Origin: Mesostigma viride
Taxonomy: Eukaryota > Streptophyta > Mesostigmatophyceae > Mesostigmatales > Mesostigmataceae
Length of the DNA stretch: 64,000 nt
Assembly (NCBI GenBank): GCA_009746045.1
Contig: RPFO01000080.1
Location: 2,002,815-2,066,814, forward strand
Direction of reading: 5' to 3'
Shown here one piece after another: positions 41,678 through 51,900 of the stretch. Under the pieces are notes generated by a model. It was not told the origin of the DNA and ran no database searches. It worked only from the letters and a program-made list of their open reading frames with translations. The first letter of the stretch is position 1. The number at the start of each line of letters is the position of its first letter. The translations under genes were made by a program, and so were the position numbers.

Positions 41678-43651
41678 AATTAATTAATTAATTAATTAAA
41701 CTCGTGCTCCCGTTGGGGAGTCACGGAGCACCGAAGTGCTTTTAATCCCTGTGTGTGCACTACAGGAGAAAGGGCAGAGACCCCCAGTCTCCTTCATGCC
41801 AAAGGCATGCCACAGCTGCAATCGGGCGCGGCTAGCTAAAAGGACAGGCTAACGATCCGGCAAACTGTGGGTGCAATAAGACCCATGTGAGCATATCATA
41901 GCAAGGAGCGTGGGCAAGTAATCTGAACATAGCCAGGGCGTAGCATGGCTGTACTAGGACTAGGCTAAGGCTATGGCTGGTTGTGTACCGTGCGTTGGCG
42001 GCACGTGACTAGGTGTGTTGGCACAGCTAGGCAACATTCTAGGCATGGCTGCCTTAGCGGCAGTGACGCCAATGGTTACAAGCTAGGGCTATTGCTGTTC
42101 TAGCCCGCTGGGGGCGTCCATATCTTGTGGTTGATCATCAGGTCCCCGCCCCTCCAATACACCTTGGGCTTCTGGGGGTCCTGCTTATGGCGGAGGTATT
42201 CCGGCCACAGGTCGCGTCGCTGCTGTTGCTGAGCGGGGGTGAGGTCGTCATCCAGCGTCCAGGTGAGGTCGTGCAACCGCTTGCGACGAGAGAGGAACCG
42301 CTGCTTATCCTCAGGGGAGGAGAAGGTGAGTAGGACTGGTGGGGGAGCCGCCTTGTCCCGTGAGTGGGGAAGGCGGTGGCACCCACGCAGTTCTACCTCA
42401 CCTACCAGGCCCATGAGGGTAAGAAGCTGGTTCTTGAGCTCGTCAGCAAGAGAGGTTGACGTCTCACCTGGCTTCTGGGGGAAGCGACGTAGCACCACTC
42501 GGCACTCGCGGCGAGCGCGGTCGGTGACCTCCCGTTGCTGGGCCTGGCGGTGGTCCTCCAGCTCCTGGAGCTTTGTGGCGATGGCGTCGGTGGTGGAGGC
42601 GGTCGCTGACCGCAGCAGGTCCGCGTAGGAGAGCGGCGGGAGGTCGCCAGCATCCTGCCGGGGTGGCTGGGATGCAATGGTGGCCGTCTGCTCCGCTATC
42701 TTGGGGACCTGTGTGGCCAGGGCCTCGGTGTGGGCGGTGATGGCCTCAAGCTTCTTCAGGAGCACGCCACACTTGCCCTCCACCTGGTTAAGGCGAGAGA
42801 CAAGTGCCGCATGCGTTTCCGAAGCTTGCGCCGCGGTGTGCAGCGTCGTGAACTGGGGCTGGAGCTTGTGGACGACCTTGGTTTCCACGTTGGAGACCCG
42901 GGCCTCGACCGTGTTGAGCGTGGTGTTCAGCGATGTCAGCTGCTCGGCCAGCGGCCAGGTCACGTGCTCCTCCAGCACTGCGCGGATGTCATCCTTGCAG
43001 AGGGAGGAAGCCGATGGGGCTGCCGGCTGTGCGGGGGCTGGGGTGCGGAGCGTGCGGGTGATGTCGATGAGGCGGAGCTGGAAATGGCTGGTCAAGATAG
43101 CCAGGCGTTGTTGTGCTTCGTTCATAGCATAGAGCCAGGACATGTCTCCATTGTAGTCAATAGCCGCCCCCTTCACGAAGAGCTTCCGCTCCTGTTCGAG
43201 GAACTGGAGAACCTCGATGCATTCCTGCGGCGACAATTCTTGCCACCCGGTGAGGGAGAATCCTCGGTCGCCGGGGAGGAACTGGCGCCATTTGCGAGCG
43301 TGGCAGGGTTTCTTGGGCTCAGGCGAGGCGCTGGGCGATGGGGCTGCTGGCGGTGGGTTGGCAGGCCCAGACGGCTGGTTGGCGGGTAAGCCTGGCGGCT
43401 GAACAATGGCGAGGGCGAGAGGGTTGGGCTGGGCGCTGGGAAGCTGTGCCAGCTCCTTTTCCAGCCCCCGTTTTGCTTTGGTAGTCGTCATAGCTGGTCA
43501 CGTGCGTAACTTTGTCTATACTGCGTGGCAGCCGTAACCGTTTATACTGGCAAGTGCGTCTTAGAAAGGCGCATCGAATGCAAGTGGTCTGACCGAATTT
43601 GGGGCTCAGACGCAAAAGATCTGAACTCCGCCGTCAGCCATACCGCCGTCA
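41678..43651 (-). mobile_element. ORF1-only L1-like retroposon (HAL1-like)
   Basis: 1974 bp flanked by GGGATCCGG (41669-41677, 43652-43660), inserted in the RT/RNase H boundary of gypsy B. In minus sense: a 160-bp leader starting TGACGGCGGTATGG, an intact ORF1, about 400 bp of 3' sequence, the stem-loop CTCCC-CAAC-GGGAG and a (TTAA)n tail. No ORF2 (endonuclease/RT) is present, so it must be mobilised by another LINE. The 3' sequence 41720-42099 holds no ORF. Confidence 0.85.
42100..43491 (-). CDS. L1-type ORF1 protein
   Basis: 463 residues, intact. A Pro/Ala-rich N-terminus (residues 15-60) is followed by FLPGDRGFSLTGWQELSPQE. A long heptad-rich coiled coil (about 165-290: LNTTLNTVEARVSNVETK, LVSRLNQVEGKCGVLLKKL) would trimerise it. 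An RRM-like domain (CRVVLRRFPQK, VELRGCHRLPHSRD, VLLTFSSPEDKQRFLSRRKRL) and an L1 ORF1p-type C-terminal domain (LTPAQQQQRRDLWPEYLRHK, VYWRGGDLMINHKIW) complete it. L1 ORF1p binds RNA and acts as a nucleic-acid chaperone in the ribonucleoprotein. The domain assignment is by pattern recognition of that family. Confidence 0.8.
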   Translation of the reverse strand: MTTTKAKRGLEKELAQLPSAQPNPLALAIVQPPGLPANQPSGPANPPPAAPSPSASPEPKKPCHARKWRQFLPGDRGFSLTGWQELSPQECIEVLQFLEQERKLFVKGAAIDYNGDMSWLYAMNEAQQRLAILTSHFQLRLIDITRTLRTPAPAQPAAPSASSLCKDDIRAVLEEHVTWPLAEQLTSLNTTLNTVEARVSNVETKVVHKLQPQFTTLHTAAQASETHAALVSRLNQVEGKCGVLLKKLEAITAHTEALATQVPKIAEQTATIASQPPRQDAGDLPPLSYADLLRSATASTTDAIATKLQELEDHRQAQQREVTDRARRECRVVLRRFPQKPGETSTSLADELKNQLLTLMGLVGEVELRGCHRLPHSRDKAAPPPVLLTFSSPEDKQRFLSRRKRLHDLTWTLDDDLTPAQQQQRRDLWPEYLRHKQDPQKPKVYWRGGDLMINHKIWTPPAG

Positions 43652-43660
43652 GGGATCCGG

Positions 43661-45343
43661 AAGGATGAGGACAGGCGCAGTGGCGAGCCTGGCCTTCAGC
43701 AGGTCAAAGGCCTGTTGACACAGGCCTGACCATTCCCACGGTACGTCCTTCTTGAGGAGGTGAGTAAGTGGGGCCGCAATGGTCGCGAAACGCGGGATGA
43801 AGCGGCGATAGTACGATACCAAGCCCAAGAAGCTGCGCAAGGCGCGAACATTCGCGGGAACAGGCCACTGTTGGACGGCGGCGACCTTATCGGGGTCCGT
43901 GGACACGCCCTTGTCCGAGAGAATGTGGCCTAAAAAGGGGACGCTGCGGCCTGATTCTACCTTGCTGCGGCGGGCGGACAGTTTATTATCCGCCATGATC
44001 TGCAAAACCGCGGCAACATCCTCCAAGTGCTCCTCGAACGTGCGAGAGAAAATGAGGATGTCATCCAAGTAGATGGCCACGCAGGTGCGTTTGTATGGCT
44101 GCGTCCCCGGGTCCCACGGGATAGTCGGGTCGCGCAGGTCTGCCGAGACCTGGGGCAGCCGACTAGTGCCCATCACCGACCTAAAGAGGTGGTTCATGAG
44201 CATCTGAAAAGAGGCAGGGCTGTTACACAAGCCCATGGCCGCCACGCGGAATTGGTAATGGCCAAAAGGCGTGGCAAAGGCTGTTTTATGGCAATCTTCG
44301 GGGGCGATCCGAAGTTGCCAAAAACCGTCTGCACAATCGAGCACCGTAAAGTACTTTGCGCCCTCCACCTTATTAAATATATCATCGATGCGGGGGAGGG
44401 GATACTTGGACTTCACGGTGATCGCATTGAGTTTGCGATAATCCGTAACCAGACGCCACTTCCCATTGGGTTTGGGCACCAGCAACACGCCCGCGCTGTA
44501 AGGGCTATTGCTGGGCTCGATCAAGCCGGCCTCCAACAAGCCGACCAAGATCTTCTTGAGCTCTGCCAACTCCACGGGCCCCATGCGAAAAATGGGCGAG
44601 GTGGTAGGTGGGTGCCCCTCCTGCAAATGAATGCGGTGGAGCACCGGTCTGGCCGGGGGAAACGTAGGTGTTTTCTCCTCAAACACGGCTGAATACTGAT
44701 CGAGCACTGCGTTGAGTCGTTTCACCTCGTCTTCCGACAAGTCCATGCCAAGCGAGTTTAACGAAACTCCAGCCTGGGCATGCTGGGCGCTGGGCCCGCG
44801 CGCGTGGGCAAGGGCGTCCAGACGAATGGAGTAAACGGGAGGAGGCTGTCGGGCTCTCATCATCCGCTTGAACTCCCTTTTGGACATGAGAATGTCCGCA
44901 AGGCGACGACGGTCACTCTTGAGGGCAGGCGTGTCATCGGTGATGGTCATGCCGTTGGCCGCATACTGCCGCTCAGGTAACCAGAATGACCCATCTGGGA
45001 AGTGGGTAACCATGGTACCAAAAGAGACGGTCACCTTGGATATGTGCAGCCAGTCAATCCCTAGGATGATATCAGCCGCTTGTAAGGGAATGACCGTGGC
45101 GCGAATGGGCACGCTGGTGCCTTGTACGATAGGGGCCAAGTCCGCATAGCCCGGGGATGGCTGAGTGTAGCCATCCGAGTATCGCACGCGCCGAGCAATG
45201 GTATGGGGAGTAGGGGTTACTCCCAGGCGCTGCACTATGGCCTCACTGACGAAGGTGGTAGCCGCACCACTGTCAATGAGGACCTTGATGCCCTCCAAAC
45301 AACGCCCAGAGCCCTGGGGGTCTGGTAGGCTTCCAGTGAAGCT
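43661..45343 (-). CDS. gypsy B protease and reverse transcriptase
   Basis: Protease: KVLIDSGAATTFVSEAIVQRLG (catalytic D-S-G) and IILGIDWLH. RT: LVTDYRKLNAITVKSKYPLPRIDD, VLDCADGFWQLRIAPEDC (motif A), RVAAMGLCNSPASFQ, AIYLDDILIFSRTFEEHL (catalytic YLDD), VPFLGHILSDKG, then the connection RSFLGLVSYYRRFIP. The reading is open to the retroposon insertion. It has no ATG at the start of this frame, and the preceding residues after gag (VLLPCNVVTETQEW) lie in another frame, so protease is reached by a frame change near 45340, or the copy is damaged there. Confidence 0.88.
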
Positions 45344-45481
45344 CTAGGAGTAGTTGCCGCGGGCCTTCGCTAGGCTCCGCTTGCCATTCCTGGGTCTCTG
45401 TCACCACATTACATGGTAACAAAACTTGGGCGACTTGTTCATGGCCGGGTAAGGTGTCGCCCGGAGTGCCCTCCCGGCCTC

Positions 45482-47194
45482 TCAGTCCAACGCCTCTCCT
45501 GCAGGCCCCTCGTCCACCGGTGTGCCTCGCAGGTGGTCGGATGCGGCCGCGAAAGAGCCATCATCAGGCTCGGCCGCGTCTGCGGCATCCAGTTGGTTGA
45601 GGGCATGCCCAGCTTGCTGGTAGGCGCTTGGGGGCGCCTTGGGTTGTTGGTACAGCCGGGGCTGTTGGCGCGCTTGTTGCAAGCGTCGGGCACGCTCACC
45701 CGCACTGGGAGCTGTGCGCATATTTCGCGCCGGTGGTGGCCTCGAGGCCATTTGCGGGGAGGCCGCTTGGAAGTTGTTGCGTTGCACAGGCGGGGCCTGG
45801 TCCAGCGGAGGGAGATCAGGGCACTCACGTTTGATGTGCCCCACGCGGTTGCAGTGGTAGCACTGAATCCGGGAAGTGTCCAAGGCATTAATGTCCAGGA
45901 CCTCGCACTGTAGCTCATCCACCCACACGGGGGCGAATCCCAGCTCATTGAGTTCCAGTGCATTCACGCGGGGTTTTGGGGTCCGCTGCACCAAGGGAGC
46001 TATCTCCGCTAGGTAGGTCTTGATGTCCTGCAGGTTCCATTGAGCCCAGGAGAGGTGGGCGAATTTCCGCTTCACCTCATCCCGGAATTCGGGTTGCAAG
46101 CCCTCATAGAACCTTGCCAAGGCTTCTGGGCCCATCAGGTCATCAACCCGCCCAGCTAGAAGCTCGAACTTGGTCATATATTCCCGATAGCTCAGGTTCC
46201 CCTGCTTGAACGCCCCAAAAGCCTCCCGGTCCAGCTTGTCTTGGTCGGGTGGCAGATACTTGGCTCGTGCTCGCCGAAATAATTCAGCCAAGCTGCTGGG
46301 GAAGCCATTGGCCAGGGCGCTTTCGCAATGGAGAGCTTGTCTCACATCGGGAGCCAGTGCCTCGCTGGACACCAGCTTGACCTTGATATCCTCGTCCAAG
46401 AGCTTGCGATTGTATGTCTCCCAGATGTCGATCTTCTGAGACACTGCAATCTCCCAAGCCTCAAACTCTTGGTACGAGCAGTCGGGTTTTAACTTGGGAA
46501 TATCCGACAGCTTGGGCAACGGTGGTAGTCGCCCTGCATTGTGAGTATCATCGTCATGATGGCCCATGATACTCGCGGGTCTCCCGGGCCTGGCCACACC
46601 TTGCGAGGTGTGCCCACGCGCGTAACCTGCCGGGGGGCTGCACTCATCCTCACCCGGGTGCTCATACCCATGTGGGTAGTGGGCGCGGCTTGCATAATGA
46701 TGGGCGGCGGTGGCCGCTGGGTGCTGCGCTCGTGGGTCACCCGGAGCCAGGCGGTCGTATGCTGAGTTGGGGAGGGGAATCGCCTCCCCTGCGACCCCGA
46801 AGGAAGACCGACCGGTCCGTGCGGTGCCCTGGCCCCGCCCAGCCATATTTGGCGAGGCATGGCCGAAGGGGCTAGCCCCAAGGGGTCCAGGCGCATGATA
46901 GGACGCCCGATGCGCAGCGCGACGAGACCGCGATCGGCTATCATACAAGGGTGGCGCCGGGGCGCTGCTGGGCCAAGTGGCCAATGTAGGTTGCGGCAGC
47001 ACCGTAGGCAGGGCCCCACTCCTACCGTAGTGCAGGGTAACATTATTCCCCTGCGCCCCCGCGCCGGCTCCTACACCAAGGGCCGGAACCGCCGACAATC
47101 CCGCGATGGATGTTCCACTAGGTGGTCCATTAAGGGGATTCACTACAGGGCTGTCAGGTGGTGCACCGGCAGCCGCCGAGGAATTCCCTCCCAA
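45482..47194 (-). CDS. gag: gypsy B gag
   Basis: About 570 residues, open throughout. The N-terminal 200 residues are low-complexity (Pro, Gly, His). The retrotransposon gag core is at about 225-400: LPKLSDIPKLKPDCSYQEFEAW, FGAFKQGNLSYREYMTKFELLAGRV, ALARFYEGLQPEFRDEVKRK. A zinc knuckle CYHCNRVGHIKREC follows near 445, then a Gln-rich tail. It forms the particle and binds RNA. The first codon of the open frame is not ATG; copia 2 inserted about 40 bp upstream, so the true N-terminus may be on the other side (MQANKEHALPPLLEH at 53699), joined through a frame change. Confidence 0.8.
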   Translation of the reverse strand: MGGNSSAAAGAPPDSPVVNPLNGPPSGTSIAGLSAVPALGVGAGAGAQGNNVTLHYGRSGALPTVLPQPTLATWPSSAPAPPLYDSRSRSRRAAHRASYHAPGPLGASPFGHASPNMAGRGQGTARTGRSSFGVAGEAIPLPNSAYDRLAPGDPRAQHPAATAAHHYASRAHYPHGYEHPGEDECSPPAGYARGHTSQGVARPGRPASIMGHHDDDTHNAGRLPPLPKLSDIPKLKPDCSYQEFEAWEIAVSQKIDIWETYNRKLLDEDIKVKLVSSEALAPDVRQALHCESALANGFPSSLAELFRRARAKYLPPDQDKLDREAFGAFKQGNLSYREYMTKFELLAGRVDDLMGPEALARFYEGLQPEFRDEVKRKFAHLSWAQWNLQDIKTYLAEIAPLVQRTPKPRVNALELNELGFAPVWVDELQCEVLDINALDTSRIQCYHCNRVGHIKRECPDLPPLDQAPPVQRNNFQAASPQMASRPPPARNMRTAPSAGERARRLQQARQQPRLYQQPKAPPSAYQQAGHALNQLDAADAAEPDDGSFAAASDHLRGTPVDEGPAGEALD

Positions 47195-47235
47195 ACGTGG
47201 GGTTTGTGCTGGGGATGACCCCCTAGAGCCACGCT

Positions 47236-47666
47236 AGTTGTGCTCCCGAGTGGCATCTATCCGCTGGCCGGTAGTCGCCGGCCTGGGCGCCTAGTCAGGT
47301 GGGCATCAAAGATTGGTGTCTAGATGCTAGTCGGTGCCTAAGCAAGGTACGGAAGCCAGTGCGCGCCGGGACGGTCAGAGAACCGTCGCCCTCGGTAGCA
47401 CAGATCCGCTGAGTGCCGGTAGTCTCGGGTTAGAGGCTCGAGCATGCACTATCGGGTAGCCTACCGGTAGTCTCGGGTTAGAGGCTCGAGCATGCCTTAT
47501 CGGTTAGCGCCGCGCCGCTGAGCTCCTTGCGGCCTGGCCAGCTGCAAGGGTTCAATAGCAATCAGTGGCGGCTGCGGGCTCAGCCTCCCACAATCGGTTC
47601 CCCAAACAACAAATTAATCCCGTCTCCATCGCCGGCGTGCTAGCCAGCGGTGAAGGGCGTTCAACT
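47236..47666 (+). repeat. copia 2, 5' LTR
   Basis: 431 bp; contains a tandem pair of GTAGTCTCGGGTTAGAGGC-type units (about 47418-47500). Direct repeat of 53003-53433. Confidence 0.9.
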
Positions 47667-47689
47667 TGTATTCACAGATGAAAGAAGCG
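47667..47689 (+). promoter_or_regulatory. copia 2 primer-binding site region, half of a 23-bp inverted repeat
   Basis: Begins TGTATTCACAGATG at the first base after the LTR and is the exact reverse complement of 52711-52733. It lacks the TGG needed for a tRNA 3' end. Shares GTATT-ACAG with the corresponding position in copia 1. Confidence 0.65.
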
Positions 47690-47709
47690 TTGACCATTTT
47701 TCTGGGCTC

Positions 47710-48915
47710 ATGGCGCGTGGCGCGGAGCGAACGCCAGCTGCAACCCAGGACCAGGGAACGCAAGCATCAACTCCGGCGGATGGGAGTGGCGCAGCCACCG
47801 TGGCGACTGAGCCAGCTGGTGGCTCGGTCAGCACAGCTCCGGGGCAGCAGTCAGCACCAACTGCCCGGAAAGTTTTCAAGAAAGAAGAGCTGCCAAGTAA
47901 GCTGCCAGAAATTCTGACGCCGTCCGCCGTGGAGGAGTTTATTAACAGCCTGGGCGAGCTCCGGCAGGACTACAACGAACTGTCCGACGCAGTTTTCCTC
48001 ACCAAGCTGCGCCGGTCAGAGGTATGCAACGAGGCTACGGGTAATGCGGACGTGCGAGGGGTCATTATCAACGCCAGCAAAGAGGCGTGGACCTGGCCCG
48101 ACACAGTGAAGGCCCTGCAAGAGGTGCTCGACACCTCAAGCTTTCCTGACGAGGAAAAGGAGGGGCAGGCGCTGGTGCGCAACCTGTCGCTTGACCCGAA
48201 TTACCTCAGCTCGGACATGGCCAGATTCGCGGCCCAGGTCCGGAGCAAGGGTGTCTTGAAGCACATGAGTAGCGAATATTTACTCAGCGCAGTTCTGGAT
48301 GCGCTGGGGCTGACGCCAGAGAGCCGTGCCAATGTCAAGGCCGGTCTCGGCATGAAAATTGCGCTAGCTTCTTCCGTGGTAGTGGGCACCCCGGACGACC
48401 AGAAACGGTTCAACGCAGCCATGGCGCACCTCCGAGAGATGTTCAAGGACCGGGGCGGCCCCAGGCGTAACAACAAGCTGCCGACAGTTGCTCAGGTAAA
48501 CCCTGTGCCTGCCTCGACCCCGCCAGCAGCTTCTCTGTCGGACTTGACCACTCTTGTTACCCAGCTGTCCACGACGGTGGCCGACAACGTGGTGCGAATG
48601 TTGGGTGGCAAACGCCGAGCTCGCGGTGGTCGGCACAACCAGAACGCGTCCAGCAAACGCGGGCCGGGAGGCGGTCAGGGCAAGCAGCCTCGACAGGAGG
48701 GCGGCGCTGGCAGGCAGCAACAGCAGCAGGGTGGCGTCCCCAAGGAGAAGGTCGTCTGCGAGCGGTGCACCGGCGTGGGGCACACCGAGGCCAACTGCAC
48801 GCTGCGGCTGGACCTCGGCAAGGCGACTCGAGTGTGCCGGCGCTGCTGGGCGGTTCGGCTTCCTGGACACGACCCCAACACATGCCGCGCCCCACGGCCA
48901 GCCATGCCCAAGTGA
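47710..48915 (+). CDS. gag: copia 2 gag
   Basis: 401 residues from ATG at 47710 (MARGAERTPAATQD); the frame is open a little further upstream into the LTR. A Pro/Ser/Thr-rich N-terminus precedes a helical core (LPEILTPSAVEEFINSLGEL, DVRGVIINASKEAWTWPDT). After a basic Gly/Gln-rich linker come two Cys/His modules, CERCTGVGHTEANC and CRRCWAVRLPGHDPNTC, for RNA binding. The last codons are MPK then UGA-CGU, with pol following in the same frame. Confidence 0.82.
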   Translation: MARGAERTPAATQDQGTQASTPADGSGAATVATEPAGGSVSTAPGQQSAPTARKVFKKEELPSKLPEILTPSAVEEFINSLGELRQDYNELSDAVFLTKLRRSEVCNEATGNADVRGVIINASKEAWTWPDTVKALQEVLDTSSFPDEEKEGQALVRNLSLDPNYLSSDMARFAAQVRSKGVLKHMSSEYLLSAVLDALGLTPESRANVKAGLGMKIALASSVVVGTPDDQKRFNAAMAHLREMFKDRGGPRRNNKLPTVAQVNPVPASTPPAASLSDLTTLVTQLSTTVADNVVRMLGGKRRARGGRHNQNASSKRGPGGGQGKQPRQEGGAGRQQQQQGGVPKEKVVCERCTGVGHTEANCTLRLDLGKATRVCRRCWAVRLPGHDPNTCRAPRPAMPK

Positions 48916-48921
48916 CGTCAT
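48913..48921 (+). promoter_or_regulatory. gag-pol readthrough stop, UGA-CGU
   Basis: Single TGA between gag and pol in the same frame, followed by C as in copia 1. The first downstream codons (CGT CAT AGA GGT) are open into pol, with no ATG until well inside the integrase zinc region. Confidence 0.55.
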
Positions 48922-48930
48922 AGAGGTGAT

Positions 48931-51900
48931 GTGTGTCGCGGTGAGTCGGCTAGGCGTGAGGATGCTGTGCCTTGTAGTCCTAATGTTCCCACGTCCGTGG
49001 TTCAGAATGGAAGTGCAAGTGCTGCAGCTGATCAGGAGTGCGTGCCCAGCGTGGTCGCAATAGAGCCTGAACACGCCCTTCCGGAGCTCACCCCTTCAGG
49101 TGAGATAGTGCCGGCAGATGCCGAGGTAGCCCCTCACGTAGACGTGGAGTTGGGTCGCCGCCTCAGTAAGGCCTCACTAGAGCACATTGCCGACAGGAAT
49201 GCACATGCAGAGAGCTTGGCGGGGCAGGTGCCTAGCATAGAAGGGGATGGCACCACCCCCACGGCCATAGGATTGCGGATGCTTGCTCACCAGATTCACC
49301 TTGCGGTGGGTCATGTGGCGGGGCAAACGCTAGACTGGGCGACTCGGCTTATGGGGGCGCCGGGGTTGAAGGTCGCTCAGGCGGAGTTAGAGGAGTGCCA
49401 CGCATGCGCAAGTGTCAGGAAGAAGCGTAGGCGCTGGCATGCTAAGACTCCTTCCCCGTACCGGGGGAGGTTAGTGGGGGATGTCATGCATTTGGAGGAG
49501 GGGGACTATTATTTGGTCTTGATGGATCGCTATACCAAGTTCCTAGCCATCGAGCCCCTGCCAAGCATGGTAGAGGAGTCCTTGTGGCGGGGGCTGCGCA
49601 TTGCCATGTCTCACTTCTTTCCCATTTCTGAGGTCATGTTGGACCAACAATTTGATTGCATTGTGGGGCGGGAGGGCTGTGAGATGGTGGTTATTGCTGG
49701 GCGGCAGGACCATGGCAACTTGGGGCTGATTGATAGGCACATCAGCAGCGTAAAGGGCATGGCAGCCAAGCAGCAGGCCAGCGGGTTAGGATTCAAGCCC
49801 GCGGGGCAGCCTTATGCACAACGCGCGCTGTGGTGCCGCTTGCTCATGGACAAGTACAACAGCCAGGTGCTTTTCAAGCTGCCCCAGGGACTAGGTCTTA
49901 TTACCGCGCGGGGGCTGCAGTCGGGCATTTACCCTCCGGACGTGGCAGACCATTGGGAGGCCCACCTCGCTACCACCGCTGAGGTTAGGCGGCAGTTAGA
50001 CCGCACCCAGCCTGACTTGTCGCAGGAGTGGGAGCTGGGGGAGTTGGTCTTGTTTCACAAGGAGAATTCCTTTGGCAAGCGGGGGCAGATGCAAGGGCCA
50101 GGCATGGTGGTGGATTTGGACTGGGTGCATAGGCGGGTGAAGGTGCACTGGGAGCATAGGGACTATCTCATCCCGTGGGATAAGGTGTATCGGTACAAGG
50201 CGTCCGATGCCCAGGTCCAGGCGGCCAAGGAGCACAGCCGCCAGCTCGGTTGGGATGTGGATAGCCGGCCGGCCAAGCGGGCCCGGCTGGAACCTGTCCT
50301 ACCCACCCCACTTGGGGTGGCTGTGCATGATGCGCTTGTTGCCCACCCCCCTGCAGGCGCCGCGCCGGAGCAAGTCCCCGGGGTCGACGCGGGGGCGCTA
50401 CCTCAGCCCCTCCCCGCGACCCCAGCAGCGCCCACCGTGGCGGCGCCGGACACATCGTCAGGCGCGGGCGTGGGCTCCCAGCTGGCCCACGTCCTCCGAC
50501 AGCTGCTCAAGGCGGACAAGCTCAAGGCGGCGGCAGCGGGGGGTGCGGCACAAGTCAGCCGCGTCATGCCAGATAAGTGCCCCACGGTTGTGACTGAAGC
50601 TCATGATGTTCCCTCTAGGCATATTGCGGCCATAGATACCATGGCAGGCGTGTCTATCACGAGCCCGGCGGCGGCCGAGGCCTATTACCCTTTGCTGCCC
50701 AGTAGTTGGAAGGAGGTTGCGGGGTTTGACGGGCAGCGGGCCTATAAGGTGGCTGGGCAGGTGCTCATGCCCATCCTAGGGGTAGATGTCCCTGTGCAAG
50801 TGCTAGAGGGTTACAAGGGGATCACCCTCATAGGTAACCCTTTTGTTTCCCTCCCCGGGTTTTCTGTGTCAGCCGGCTTGGTGACCCTCGAGGGGGTGGG
50901 GAGCATAGGCTTGTACCAATATCACGTAGCGCTTGCAGCCCTCACGGGCCGGGGTCCCCCCGAGGCTATTAATCACCCTGAGGATTATGCCACTGCAGTA
51001 GGGGCCATTCGCGGGGCGGAATATACGGCAGAGCCGCTGGTAGCCGATGTCACGCAGCCGCAGAAGTGTCACCCCAGCAGTCTTGGCATTTTTCCCTGGA
51101 GCATCGCCACTAAATCTCCTGTTAGTTATCCGCAGTTTAAGGAGGACTGCCGTGACCCTGTCAAGTTCCATAAGTGGCGCGCGGCTTTCTTGCGCGCGCA
51201 GCTGGAGTGGGCGATGTATGGGGTGTATGGGGAGTTGATGGAGGTGCCGCAAGGGGCGGTAAAGCTGAACTTGAAGTTTGTGCTCAAGTATAAGCAGGTC
51301 CTCCCCACTGACCCTGTCACATTTCATGTACGGCCCTGTGTCACGGAGTTTAGGGGCTCGTCTGAGTTGTCGGAGGAGGAATTGTTTACGCCCGGGCTGT
51401 CGCAGACCACTAGCCGGGTGTTAACATCGGTGTTCTTGGGGCTGTTGGATCGGGGGTTGGACTATGCCATGGCCTGCTCAGATTTTCAGCGGGCCTTTCT
51501 CCATAGCGACCCGGCAGTGGCCGAGGAAGTGTGGCGTGGCACGGTGTATGTGGTCAAGGTCCCTTTGGTGTGGCAGGGGGAGCTGCGGTGTGTGTACTTG
51601 CGGCTTCTCCTTGGTGTGGAGGGCCTGCAGTCTAGCCCCATCATCTTTCGCAAGACGGCTGAACGCATCTTTGCTAGCATGGGGGCGGTGTTTTCCCGCA
51701 TCGATAGCAACCTCTTTCACATCCACACACCCAACCCACACGAGCCCGCGTTCATGCAATGGCATGGGGATGACTGGCGGCTTATTGGACCCCGGGCGTG
51801 GGTCCGGCAGTTCATAACCGCTGTGGCCAAGCTTTTGCCCACTAGCCGCACGTTGTGGCTGGACCCCGACACCCCCGTCCCTTTCTGTGGCCTAACCTAC

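Noticed and set aside
41009-41683. 224-codon + strand frame opposite gypsy B RNase H
   Set aside because: The minus strand carries clear RNase H motifs; the + frame is its shadow.
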